DNA of 64,000 bases from Tragulus kanchil (taxonomy: Eukaryota; Chordata; Mammalia; Artiodactyla; Tragulidae): contig JAIOJX010000026.1 of assembly GCA_022376925.1 (NCBI GenBank), forward strand, positions 251,903,330-251,967,329, written 5' to 3'. The translations under genes were made by a program, and so were the position numbers. Below are positions 39,014-50,987 of this stretch, piece after piece (the stretch's first letter is position 1; each line of letters begins with the position of its first letter). Under the pieces are notes generated by a model. The model worked only from the letters and a program-made list of their open reading frames with translations, made no database searches and was not told the DNA's origin.

Positions 39014-40090
39014 TGAGAAGTTGAAGCACTTACTTTTGCATTCCTTGGTGTTTGTTTTATAACCCTGGGCTCATGTGGTTTAAAAAATACAACAACAACT
39101 TTCCAGATAAGGTCTGGCCTGTGAGTTATAAAAAAAAATCTGACCTTGTCACTGAGTAATTCCACTTGATGTGGATTGCAGCTGGATAAGACCACTGCCA
39201 AGCAATGAAATCTCTGCATATTGAGAGGTCTTCCCAACCTGATCTTAATGTTTGATCAGAATGTTTTTACCACTTCAAGGTCACTGATCTCCCCACTGTG
39301 TCTAGGTGTTTGTTGTTTCTTGTCTTACAATGGCATCTGACTACTGTTTGGAGGCCTGGAGGTTCTGAGGAAATCTATCCACTCCCATACACCCACAGCC
39401 ATGCCCACAGAGTACATGTGGATGTGCTGAGCTGAAGATGGAGATGCAGAATATAGTCCTGACTCTCAGCCTGGTTCACTAGGTGACTTCAGCAACATTC
39501 CATTGAGTTCTTTGCACATTTCTTTCCTTCTTAAAGGAAATCATAAATAAGGTTTCTGATTAGTTTGGTAGTTTCTAGTCCCAGGTGCACAATAGAATCA
39601 CCAGGGAATTTAACAGCCCTTGTCTTTACATCCCATCCCAAATGGAGTGTGTTTGCATTTCTGCAGGTGGGCCTGGGTGGCTGTGTGTCTTGGTTGGCAG
39701 CCTGGTCCCCTTGGGCTGGACCATTCAGGTCTCCTGTGCCCCGAGACCATGCTGCTGTTTGACACTGGCACCCTCCTACACAGCTCAGCCCCTTCCCTGT
39801 TGCCAAGTGATGCATCTCTCTTTGAGGGATATTTTGTTTTATTATGGACTGAACCCCGCTTCCTTCCACATTCATTAACCAAATACAGTGACATTTGAGC
39901 TCTTTGTTTTTTTCAGTCACCTGCAATTTCTTTAAAGTGTTAATTTGAAAAACCAAGCTGCAGGTTCATCCAGTTTGTTGGAGGTGACCTCAGAAGATCT
40001 ATGAGACGCTTGTGACTGGATTGTGGGCTTCTTGGTGGGGCCTCTCAGCAAGAGGAAGGCAGCCTGTTCCCTCAGGATTTTCAGTGGGTT

Positions 40091-40260
40091 TTTGTTTCAT
40101 TTTTAATTGTCTCATTGAGATACAGCTTTGCATGCCACACTGTTCACCTGTTTAAACCATCGAGTGGTTGGTGTTTATTCAGAATTGTGCAACCTTCACC
40201 AATATGATTTCAGAATGTTTTTACCACTTCAGAAAGAAACCCTGTACCCTTGGAAAGCCC
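40091..40260 (-). mobile_element. Old L1 fragment
   Basis: Contains attgtctcattgagatacag, gtttattcagaattgtgcaa and ccttcaccaatatgatttca. These resemble ancient L1M 3' sequence. It is diverged. Confidence 0.55.
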
Positions 40261-40651
40261 CACCTCATTTCCCTGTGTACGCCAGCCCTACTCAATGGGT
40301 AATCTGTTTTCTGTCTCTGCAGACCAGGTCCTTCTGGACATTTCATGTGACTGCTGGGTGGAGGTTTTTGTAGCAGGTCTGAATTCTCTTCCCTTAGCTT
40401 CAAGCCCTTCCAGTGAGCTTATTCTAATTCCCCTTTCTCATCTCACTCTGCTTCCCCACCTGCGGTTTTGTCGTGACGGGTTTTCATGCCCCGTCTCTCT
40501 CTCTCTCTCTGAGCTGTCCACCATTGATGGATCTCTGGCACTGATTCTGGGGTGGTCAGATGGCTTTCTTTACAGCGTTCTTAGCTCTTCTGCAATGTCC
40601 TCTCCTCTTCAGAGTTTGTCTTCCTTCAGAAAACTGGTCAGTGCTATGAAT

Positions 40652-40975
40652 TAAAAAAAAATAATTTATTGATTTATTTTTGACTCCGCTGGGTCTTCAT
40701 TGCTGCACACAGGCTTTCTCTCGTTGCAGTGAGTGGTGGCTACTCTTCATCGTGGTGTGCAGGCTTCTCTTGCTGTGGAGCACAGGCTCTGGGTGCTTGG
40801 GCTTTAGTACCTGTAGCACACAGGCTCTCAGTCGTGACTTGCGAGCTCTAGAGCATGGGCTTAGTAGCTGTGGTGAGCTCTGTGGCATGTGGAATCTTCC
40901 CCCTCCAGTGACTGAACCCATGTTCCCTGCAATGACAGGTGGGTTCTTATCTACTGTGTCACCAGGGAAGTCCCA
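40652..40975 (-). mobile_element. CHR-1-like SINE, full length
   Basis: A T/A-rich tail at the left is followed by tccgctgggtcttcattgct and several imperfect internal repeats around ggcttctcttgctgtgg. The head at the right is gtgtcaccagggaagtccc. It repeats at 41748-42071 through stutter 12. Confidence 0.85.
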
Positions 40976-41747
40976 GATTTCTTTTTATTTGACAGCCTTT
41001 TGTCTTCAGTCTGTGTTGTGGTATTGACATGGCAGCCTTTGATTATAACCAAGCCAGTTTCTTTTCTTGACATAAACCGTCTTAGTAACCAAAAGCTACT
41101 CCCATTCATTCTTTTTCATTCATTCTCTGTCTCTTTCTCTCATTGAGAGAGATTGCTGCAATTTTAAGGTGTCCTAAAGAGGGAAAAGAAGAGTTGCTGG
41201 TTTGTTTTCTGTATTGTCAATGAATGATTGAACTGCAGGAATATCGAGGCTCTTAATTAGTACTTGGCTTAATACAGTCCTCGCTGAGCCCAGACTGGCT
41301 AGTACACTTAGGATGTGCTCTCCATAACATCAGTATTTTCAGTTTACTTTTTCTTATTTTGTTATTTACTGTTGTCTCTGCATGGCTAGGGGATCTCATC
41401 TATCTTATTCCTGCTATCTACTGGGCTCCTAGCATGGTATTGAGAATGAGAAACTAAGGAAAGAGGATCGTGGACATTTCATGACTGCGGTTTTGTCGTC
41501 TGATCCCCAGGGTGAGCTTATTCTAATTCCCTTTCTCATCTCACTCTGCTTCCCCACCTGCGGTTTTGTCGTGACGGGTTTTCATGCCCCGTCTCTCTCT
41601 CTCTCTGAGCTGTCCACCATTGATGGATCTCTGGCACTGATTCTGGGGTGGTCAGATGGCTTTCTTTACAGCGTTCTTAGCTCTTCTGCAATGTCCTCTC
41701 CTCTTCAGAGTTTGTCTTCCTTCAGAAAACTGGTCAGTGCTATGAAT

Positions 41748-42071
41748 TAAAAAAAAATAATTTATTGATTTATTTTTGACTCCGCTGGGTCTTCATTGCT
41801 GCACACAGGCTTTCTCTCGTTGCAGTGAGTGGTGGCTACTCTTCATCGTGGTGTGCAGGCTTCTCTTGCTGTGGAGCACAGGCTCTGGGTGCTTGGGCTT
41901 TAGTACCTGTAGCACACAGGCTCTCAGTCGTGACTTGCGAGCTCTAGAGCATGGGCTTAGTAGCTGTGGTGAGCTCTGTGGCATGTGGAATCTTCCCCCT
42001 CCAGTGACTGAACCCATGTTCCCTGCAATGACAGGTGGGTTCTTATCTACTGTGTCACCAGGGAAGTCCCA
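41748..42071 (-). mobile_element. CHR-1-like SINE (stutter copy)
   Basis: This is the copy of 40652-40975 at offset 1096. Confidence 0.82.
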
Positions 42072-42432
42072 GATTTCTTTTTATTTGACAGCCTTTTTGT
42101 CTTCAGTCTGTGTTGTGGTATTGACATGGCAGCCTTTGATTATAACCAAGCCAGTTTCTTTTCTTGACATAAACCGTCTTAGTAACCAAAAGCTACTCCC
42201 ATTCATTCTTTTTCATTCATTCTCTGTCTCTTTCTCTCATTGAGAGAGATTGCTGCAATTTTAAGGTGTCCTAAAGAGGGAAAAGAAGAGTTGCTGGTTT
42301 GTTTTCTGTATTGTCAATGAATGATTGAACTGCAGGAATATCGAGGCTCTTAATTAGTACTTGGCTTAATACAGTCCTCGCTGAGCCCAGACTGGCTAGT
42401 ACACTTAGGATGTGCTCTCCATAACATCAGTA

Positions 42433-44703
42433 TTTTCAGTTTACTTTTTCTTATTTTGTTATTTACTGTTGTCTCTGCATGGCTAGGGGATCTCATCTAT
42501 CTTATTCCTGCTATCTACTGGGCTCCTAGCATGGTATTGAGAATGAGAAACTAAGGAAAGAGGATCGTGGCTACTGTCACGTTGCACTCAAGGAGAGAAT
42601 AAAGCTTAGCTAGTTTCTAAAGAAGTTGTGTGGGCTTCCCATTCCAAGTCGGCACTGTCCAGCCTTTTCCTGCCATCTGTACTGTAAGTTGTCTTGTAGC
42701 TAAAGTTAAATGACCCGTTTCACATCATTGACGATGTCCTTTATTCCTTGGCGCAAGTCAACATGTTCCCTTAACTCAGCTGAACCTGAAAAATGGTGGT
42801 GGTTGAGATGAACGTGGGAGGAAGTGGGAGATGATTCCCAAGTTGCTGTTTCAGCAAAGACCCACTGGCGTGGTGAGGTTGTGCTTCTGGCCCTGTTCCC
42901 TGAGCCTTCCTGCAGGAAGTGGCCACGAGGGAAACACGGTGCTGGGGACAATGTTCCTCTGTTCTCTCTTCTTCAGACCTGCAGAATTAGAACCTGGTGC
43001 CAAGGGATGCACTGGAGGTGTGGTAGGGAGGAGAAGGAAGAAAACCCTTTCCTCTCCAGCAGGCTTAGCCGCAGCTCTTTGAAGAGGCGGGCGTGGTGGG
43101 GCCAGAGAAGGGAAGAACACCCTCCTGAGCTGGTACAGGGTGTGCAGGCTCCAGTCGCCTCTCCGGGGAGTGGGCAGCTGTGACTCAGTTGTGGTTCAGT
43201 GATTGCTGGGGGTGGGGCGTGGAGCACATGTCTATCTTTATAAGGTGTAGGCCTGGGAATGGCAACCTTTTGGGCATCTTAACTGTTCAGCAGAGTGAAA
43301 CACTCAAGAACATAGCGATCCCAGTGGGCAGAGATGAAGGCGAGATAGTTTGACTTCCTGCTTTGGGAGGCCCGGCAGCTGCTTGTCAAACAGGCTGGTT
43401 AAGATTCATGTTCCAAGTTACACAGGGCCTGGAGAAGGGAGGAAGAGGCTTTCCACTTAATCTTCCATTTGAAGTTGCTTAAGACTCATCAACCAATGGA
43501 GCTCGGGCTAGAATGGCAAAGGCCTGGGGGTGGGCTGGTGTTAAGAGCACACAGCTGCTGTAGGTTGTACTCTCATCTTTTTCAGTTTACTTTTTCTTAT
43601 TTTGTTATTTACTTTTCTCTGCATGGCTAGGATCTCATCTATCTTATTCCTGCTATCTACTGGGCTCCTAGCATGGTATTGAGAATGAGAAACTAAGGAA
43701 AGAGGATCGTGGCTACTGTCACGTTGCACTCAAGGAGAGAATAAAGCTTAGCTAGTTTCTAAAGAAGTTGTGTGGGCTTCCCATTCCAAGTCGGCACTGT
43801 CCAGCCTTTTCCTGCCATCTGTACTGTAAGTTGTCTTGTAGCTAAAGTTAAATGACCCGTTTCACATCATTGACGATGTCCTTTATTCCTTGGCGCAAGT
43901 CAACATGTTCCCTTAACTCAGCTGAACCTGAAAAATGGTGGTGGTTGAGATGAACGTGGGAGGAAGTGGGAGATGATTCCCAAGTTGCTGTTTCAGCAAA
44001 GACCCACTGGCGTGGTGAGGTTGTGCTTCTGGCCCTGTTCCCTGAGCCTTCCTGCAGGAAGTGGCCACGAGGGAAACACGGTGCTGGGGACAATGTTCCT
44101 CTGTTCTCTCTTCTTCAGACCTGCAGAATTAGAACCTGGTGCCAAGGGATGCACTGGAGGTGTGGTAGGGAGGAGAAGGAAGAAAACCCTTTCCTCTCCA
44201 GCAGGCTTAGCCGCAGCTCTTTGAAGAGGCGGGCGTGGTGGGGCCAGAGAAGGGAAGAACACCCTCCTGAGCTGGTACAGGGTGTGCAGGCTCCAGTCGC
44301 CTCTCCGGGGAGTGGGCAGCTGTGACTCAGTTGTGGTTCAGTGATTGCTGGGGGTGGGGCGTGGAGCACATGTCTATCTTTATAAGGTGTAGGCCTGGGA
44401 ATGGCAACCTTTTGGGCATCTTAACTGTTCAGCAGAGTGAAACACTCAAGAACATAGCGATCCCAGTGGGCAGAGATGAAGGCGAGATAGTTTGACTTCC
44501 TGCTTTGGGAGGCCCGGCAGCTGCTTGTCAAACAGGCTGGTTAAGATTCATGTTCCAAGTTACACAGGGCCTGGAGAAGGGAGGAAGAGGCTTTCCACTT
44601 AATCTTCCATTTGAAGTTGCTTAAGACTCATCAACCAATGGAGCTCGGGCTAGAATGGCAAAGGCCTGGGGGTGGGCTGGTGTTAAGAGCACACAGCTGC
44701 TGT
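42433..44703. repeat. Stutter duplication 13 (42433-43561 = 43579-44703)
   Basis: The offset is 1146, falling to 1142 through small deletions in the first ~70 bp of the second copy. Filler 43562-43578 is a shortened version of what follows 44703. The unit chains with stutters 12 and 14. Confidence 0.92.
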
Positions 44704-45198
44704 GGCATTACATGCTTTGCGGAAGTTGTAGGCCCCCCTCCAGGGCTCAGACTGGAATACCATGTACGGTATTAGCCCAGCTTATTTAGGGGAAACTTCT
44801 GACAGTACTAACCCATCCTTAAAAATCCCCAGGCCTTCCCGCTTCCTATTTAAGCTGACTTCCGTCGTACTGATTCCATTCAAGTCTAAATATTTTTGCC
44901 CAACGGATGCCGTGAAGGGCAGCTTGTGTTCCCACATGCCCAGACAGCCTTCTCAGGCTGCCACAGGGTGCCCTGCCTGGGTTCTGTTTCTATTGTTTTG
45001 ACATATTTCAGGTGAAGAGAATTTCTTTTTGGAACTGCTTAGTAGGAGAAAGGGTGTGCTAGTAGTGACCAGTAGGGGAATTTACTGAACCCCTTCCAGT
45101 CTCTCAGACCCTGTGGAGAAGGCAGTGGCAAGCACACCATTATTCTCGCCTGGGAAATCCCGTGGACAGAGGAACTTGTGGGCTGTATTTAGTCCATG

Positions 45199-45466
45199 TG
45201 TGCCCTGTTGCTTCAGTCGTGTCTAACTCTATGGACTTATAGCTCACCAGGCTCCTCAGTCCATGGGATTCTCCAGGCAAGAATACTGGAGTGTAAAAGT
45301 TAAAAGTAAAATAAAGGTTTTTTTTTAAAAAAAAGGATACTGGAGTGGGTTCGCATGCCCTTCTCCGGGGGATCTTCCCAACCCAGGGATTGAACCCCTG
45401 TCTTTTAAGTCTCGTGCACTAACAGGCAGATTCTTTACCACTAGTGCCACCTGGAACACCCGTAAC
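45199..45466 (-). mobile_element. Bov-tA/BovB SINE inserted in the older SINE
   Basis: It reads as a minus-strand Bov-tA type element with gttgcttcagtcgtgtctaa at the left and gattctttaccactagtgcc at the right. A further 43 bp insert sits inside it at 45294-45336. It repeats at 46319-46586. Confidence 0.88.
45294..45336. mobile_element. 43 bp A/T-rich insertion with target duplication
   Basis: The segment starting taaaagttaaaagtaaaata and ending in a T run and an A run is flanked by a perfect 11 bp duplication (atactggagtg, 45283-45293 and 45337-45347). It looks like a severely truncated retrotransposed tail. Its source is unknown. Confidence 0.75.
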
Positions 45467-46231
45467 ATTTAGTCCATGGGGTCACAAAAGAGTTAGACAG
45501 GACTCAGCAACTAAATAGCAACAATAGCAGACTGTGGAGGGTAACTGTTCAGCAGAGTGAAACACTCAAGAACATAGCGATCCCAGTGGGCAGAGATGAA
45601 GGCGAGATAGTTTGACTTCCTGCTTTGGGAGGCCCGGCAGCTGCTTGTCAAACAGGCTGGTTAAGATTCATGTTCCAAGTTACACAGGGCCTGGAGAAGG
45701 GAGGAAGAGGCTTTCCACTTAATCTTCCATTTGAAGTTGCTTAAGACTCATCAACCAATGGAGCTCGGGCTAGAATGGCAAAGGCCTGGGGGTGGGCTGG
45801 TGTTAAGAGCACACAGCTGCTGTGGCATTACATGCTTTGCGGAAGTTGTAGGCCCCCCTCCAGGGCTCAGACTGGAATACCATGTACGGTATTAGCCCAG
45901 CTTATTTAGGGGAAACTTCTGACAGTACTAACCCATCCTTAAAAATCCCCAGGCCTTCCCGCTTCCTATTTAAGCTGACTTCCGTCGTACTGATTCCATT
46001 CAAGTCTAAATATTTTTGCCCAACGGATGCCGTGAAGGGCAGCTTGTGTTCCCACATGCCCAGACAGCCTTCTCAGGCTGCCACAGGGTGCCCTGCCTGG
46101 GTTCTGTTTCTATTGTTTTGACATATTTCAGGTGAAGAGAATTTCTTTTTGGAACTGCTTAGTAGGAGAAAGGGTGTGCTAGTAGTGACCAGTAGGGGAA
46201 TTTACTGAACCCCTTCCAGTCTCTCAGACCC

Positions 46232-46645
46232 TGTGGAGAAGGCAGTGGCAAGCACACCATTATTCTCGCCTGGGAAATCCCGTGGACAGAGGAACTTGTG
46301 GGCTGTATTTAGTCCATGTGTGCCCTGTTGCTTCAGTCGTGTCTAACTCTATGGACTTATAGCTCACCAGGCTCCTCAGTCCATGGGATTCTCCAGGCAA
46401 GAATACTGGAGTGTAAAAGTTAAAAGTAAAATAAAGGTTTTTTTTTAAAAAAAAGGATACTGGAGTGGGTTCGCATGCCCTTCTCCGGGGGATCTTCCCA
46501 ACCCAGGGATTGAACCCCTGTCTTTTAAGTCTCGTGCACTAACAGGCAGATTCTTTACCACTAGTGCCACCTGGAACACCCGTAACATTTAGTCCATGGG
46601 GTCACAAAAGAGTTAGACATGACTTAGCGACTAAATAGCAACAAT
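46232..46645 (+). mobile_element. Nested SINE cluster (stutter copy)
   Basis: This is the copy of 45112-45525 at offset 1120, including the inner element (46319-46586) and the 43 bp insert (46414-46456). Confidence 0.85.
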
Positions 46646-47389
46646 AGCAGACTGTGGAGGCTAAGGCTTAGCAGAACCCGCCCCATCCCACCCCATCCAC
46701 CTTCACTGTGTTATGCAGAGGGAGTCCCATTTTATCCTGTTTCAGGAGCCCAAGCTCTCCCAACATAAACTTCTTTAGAAGCTTAATAATTCTGTCATGT
46801 AGAAGTAATGTCTAAGCTGAATGGAATCAACTGAATCCCTATGGAATATCTGGGATTTTTTTTTTAGGTCAAATTCCTTATTCTTTACATATTAGAATCA
46901 TTGGCATTATGTAGAAGCTAGTGTCTGATTTTCAAATCTGCAGTGTGAGAACCTTCTAAATGTGACACCAGCTGCAAACTCAGTCACCATGAAGCAGGTG
47001 TTCAGTAAGTTGCTTTGTAAAGGGTGACTTTACAAAGAAGTAGCTTTTAAAGGTATTTCCTCCATGACTGAAAGAACTTTCTTAGTAACACTCCCTTGGA
47101 TATAACCTGTTTCCAACTGTTACAAATGAAAGTTGTGTAGACGATGATCCCCAGCTTAGAAAACAGTGAAGTACAGGGTGACCTGGAGGATATAGCAGGC
47201 TTGACTCCAGACTGCTGTGATGAGCAAATACCACAGTAAAGCAAGTCACAGACATTTTTTTTGGTTTCCTAATGCGTATACAAGTTATTTACACTGCCCT
47301 ATAGTCTCTTAAGTGTACAGTAGCATTCCACCTAGGAATAGATACATACTTTGTTAAAAAATTCTTTATTCTTAAAAAATGCTGAGCAT

Positions 47390-47664
47390 TGACTTCCCTG
47401 GTGGTCCAGTGGGTAAGGACACCACCTTGCAGTGCAAGGGGCGCCGGTTCGATCCCTGGCCTGGGAAGATCCCACGTGCCGCGGAGCGGCTGGACCGATG
47501 TGTCCAGTTACTGAGCCGGACCTCTGGAGCGCATGCGCCCAGAGCCAGTGCTCTGCGACAACAGAGGCCACTGCGATGGGAGGCCCACATGGGCCAAAGA
47601 ACAAAGACAGATGAAAATGGACAAATGAAAGACCAATAGAAGTGGCCAAAAAAAAAAAAAAAAG
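47390..47664 (+). mobile_element. CHR-type tRNA-Glu SINE, young-looking
   Basis: The head tccctggtggtccagtgggt and B box gccggttcgatccctggcct keep strong tRNA-Glu resemblance. The body ends gaccaatagaagtggcc followed directly by an A tail. A perfect 13 bp target duplication (aaatgctgagcat) lies at 47377-47389 and 47665-47677. Confidence 0.94.
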
Positions 47665-48180
47665 AAATGCTGAGCATCACCTGTACCTTCAGTGAGTTGT
47701 AATCTTTTTGGTGGTAGAGGGTCTGAAATATTTTGAGAATTATCAAAATGTGACACAGAGATAAAAAGTGAGCAAATGCTGTTGGAATTGGAATTGGAAA
47801 AATGGCAGGCTTGCATGCCATGCAGCCTTACTGCATGCAGGGTTACCACACACCTTCAATTTGGAAAAAACAAAACAATTTCTACCAAGTTCCATAAGAC
47901 ATAGTATATGCCTGTATGTATATTCATTGGAATCTGTGTAAAAGCCAATCTGAGTAAAAACAAAAAAAGTCACTGAAAATAGTGGGCGTTAAAGCTCTAT
48001 TTGATTTACAGATATTGTTTAATTTTTATTTATGTCCATTTGAATGGTATTTTTTTGTATGTGTGTATTTCAAAGAAATGGACTGTTTATTTAGGAAGAG
48101 AGGGGATGAATATTGGATGAAGAGAAACACACAAAACTCAGCTTTCCTATCAAGATTTAAGACATAAATAAATCCTTCCT

Positions 48181-50344
48181 ATCCACTAATGATAGAGATA
48201 CCCAGGGGAAGGATTTCCAGGTAGCAATTTAAAAAATTCTGGCAGAGAGGAGAGGCCTTTAGAACTCAGCCAGTCCTTCCATTTCCTTTTTCTGCCGTCT
48301 GCTTCTACCTGCTGACATCTATAATCTCCAGATGACTTTGGTGGTGTGCTGGATATGTTTCCTTTTGAGAGGTGGGGTTAGAGGAGCCTTGTGAAGGCTG
48401 GGCGGAAGGGCAGGCATTCCAAGCAGACGCTGAGCTTACATCTCCCCTCTTACCCCACTGTCTCCCCTCCTCCACTGGCCCTGCTCCCCGACTGAGGCTG
48501 AGCCACCACCTTCCAGCAGGCCAGGTAGCTTTCAGGATGAGTAAGTGCTCAAATATGAAAAACATGAAGCAAGGACTCAGGCTCTGCCTTTCCTCTTTCT
48601 CTAGGGCGGAGGGTGGCGGGGGTAGAATGGGGAAAGGAGCTTACAAGGGCGCCCCTCCTACTCACGGTGAAGCCAGAAGGCTGGCATGCATCTGGGGGAG
48701 GAGGGAATGCCCTCACAGAACCATTGCTCCTGCACCAGTGGCTCGGAGTGAAACACCAGACACTTGATTAGGATCCCGTTGAGCCTTGCTAGAGTTTGAC
48801 AATATTAGTTTATCTGCCCAGTTGCTTAGGACGTAAAGAAAACTGACTAGGGGCTGACTTTTATCTTCCTGCATCTCTCTTCTCTGCTCTATTCCTCTTG
48901 TAAAATGTGATTCCAGAGGAAGCTTGAGACCTTTTATTTCCTGACCTTTGGGTCCTGGGGGAGATGATCAGATGCAGAAAGAGTCGCACAAAGAGAAATT
49001 CATTGTACTTTATTTTCATTTTAAACTTGTTGTAAATCCTGCCCTTTTGATTTTATGCTAATGCTGCTTTGTCACCACCTGTATTGCCCTGCTTGCTACT
49101 AAATTGAAATGCTTTGAGATTGATTTCGTAATAACTATTTAGAGTGTTTCAAATCTGTGTTAATATTCATTTTGCTACACTGCCTGCAGTTTAAAAAATC
49201 ATCCTTAATTAGGGAAGCTTTTTAATCTCTTGGGTGAAGGAGGAAAATTTGCCTTTACATATATCCACTAATGATAGAGATACCCAGGGGAAGGATTTCC
49301 AGGTAGCAATTTAAAAAATTCTGGCAGAGAGGAGAGGCCTTTAGAACTCAGCCAGTCCTTCCATTTCCTTTTTCTGCCGTCTGCTTCTACCTGCTGACAT
49401 CTATAATCTCCAGATGACTTTGGTGGTGTGCTGGATATGTTTCCTTTTGAGAGGTGGGGTTAGAGGAGCCTTGTGAAGGCTGGGCGGAAGGGCAGGCATT
49501 CCAAGCAGACGCTGAGCTTACATCTCCCCTCTTACCCCACTGTCTCCCCTCCTCCACTGGCCCTGCTCCCCGACTGAGGCTGAGCCACCACCTTCCAGCA
49601 GGCCAGGTAGCTTTCAGGATGAGTAAGTGCTCAAATATGAAAAACATGAAGCAAGGACTCAGGCTCTGCCTTTCCTCTTTCTCTAGGGCGGAGGGTGGCG
49701 GGGGTAGAATGGGGAAAGGAGCTTACAAGGGCGCCCCTCCTACTCACGGTGAAGCCAGAAGGCTGGCATGCATCTGGGGGAGGAGGGAATGCCCTCACAG
49801 AACCATTGCTCCTGCACCAGTGGCTCGGAGTGAAACACCAGACACTTGATTAGGATCCCGTTGAGCCTTGCTAGAGTTTGACAATATTAGTTTATCTGCC
49901 CAGTTGCTTAGGACGTAAAGAAAACTGACTAGGGGCTGACTTTTATCTTCCTGCATCTCTCTTCTCTGCTCTATTCCTCTTGTAAAATGTGATTCCAGAG
50001 GAAGCTTGAGACCTTTTATTTCCTGACCTTTGGGTCCTGGGGGAGATGATCAGATGCAGAAAGAGTCGCACAAAGAGAAATTCATTGTACTTTATTTTCA
50101 TTTTAAACTTGTTGTAAATCCTGCCCTTTTGATTTTATGCTAATGCTGCTTTGTCACCACCTGTATTGCCCTGCTTGCTACTAAATTGAAATGCTTTGAG
50201 ATTGATTTCGTAATAACTATTTAGAGTGTTTCAAATCTGTGTTAATATTCATTTTGCTACACTGCCTGCAGTTTAAAAAATCATCCTTAATTAGGGAAGC
50301 TTTTTAATCTCTTGGGTGAAGGAGGAAAATTTGCCTTTACATAT
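48181..50344. repeat. Stutter duplication 15 (48181-49262 = 49263-50344)
   Basis: The offset is exactly 1082 with no difference that I could spot. It is the cleanest pair in the window. The join falls at a run of alternating AT (acatatatcc). Confidence 0.94.
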
Positions 50345-50686
50345 ATAATTCAGTAAGGTGCTTAATGGGAAGGAAGTCATTGGTGAGGGTACACATCAGC
50401 AAAGTGCCCGCTTCACTTGTATTCAGAGCATGGTTGGAGTCTCCAGGCTGTTTTATCTGAAGCATTTATGGGTACCAACTGCATACCAGGAGTATGTTTG
50501 TTCAGTGCTCAGATAATAGAGATCGGTACAATATCTGCTTTAAAACTTGTCTGCTTGTGGAATGAAAGAATGCTCTCCTGCCCCTGGAGACTTGGGCAAG
50601 TCGTCAACCCCTGAAAAGGGTTTAAAACATGGTGATGCCCTCCAACGGAAGGTATATGTTATAGACGCATAATAATGCCGAGCACT

Positions 50687-50984
50687 GGGCTTCCCTGGTG
50701 GTCCAGTGGGTAAGGACACCGCCTTGCAGTGCAGGGGGCGCCGGTTCGATCCCTGGCCTGGGAAGATCCCACGTGCCGCGGAGCAGCTGGACTGATGTGT
50801 CCAATCACCGAGCCGGAGCTCTGGAGCGCATGCGCCCAGAGCCGGTGCTCCGCGACAACAGAGGCCTCCGCGATGGGAGGCCCACACGGGCCAAAGAACA
50901 AAGAAGGATGAAAATAGAGAAATGAAAGACCAATAGAAGTGGCCCACTAGCCCCCCTCCCTCCCCACCCCACCTCCCCAAAATT
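50687..50984 (+). mobile_element. CHR-type tRNA-Glu SINE, young-looking, extended tail
   Basis: It has the same head and body as the element at 47390, but after gaccaatagaagtggccc it continues with a C-rich extension of about 40 bp. The 16 bp target duplication (aataatgcc, g or a, agcact) lies at 50671-50686 and 50985-51000 with one mismatch. Stutter 16 begins at its 3' flank. Confidence 0.93.
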
Positions 50985-50987
50985 AAT

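Larger units (their letters stand above)
40413..42570. repeat. Stutter duplication 12 (40413-41473 = 41512-42570)
   Basis: The offset is 1096-1099. The copies differ in a CT microsatellite and in homopolymers. Filler 41474-41511 resembles a scrambled fragment of the sequence around 40337-40480. The unit contains a CHR-1-like SINE. Confidence 0.92.
45112..45525 (+). mobile_element. Bov-tA remnant split by a nested SINE
   Basis: The outer parts 45112-45198 (gagaaggcagtggcaagcac, gtggacagaggaacttgtgg) and 45467-45525 (agtccatggggtcacaaaag) belong to one + strand SINE. It was interrupted by the insertion at 45199-45466, as the 12 bp duplication atttagtccatg shows (45187-45198 and 45467-45478). 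It repeats at 46232-46645 through stutter 14. Confidence 0.88.
44422..46661. repeat. Stutter duplication 14 (44422-45541 = 45542-46661)
   Basis: The offset is a constant 1120. The copies are near-identical except for a few substitutions in the last 50 bp (for example ggactcagcaac versus tgacttagcgac). The unit includes the three-layer nested SINE. Its first ~280 bp occurs three times (also near 43280). Confidence 0.93.

Noticed and set aside
47332..47849. Cluster of overlapping frames on both strands, repeated in similar form at 50540-50995 and 11343-11747
   Set aside because: All are translations of the same CHR SINE, which explains their shared peptides such as His-Val-Gly-Ser-Ser-Gln-Ala-Arg-Asp.
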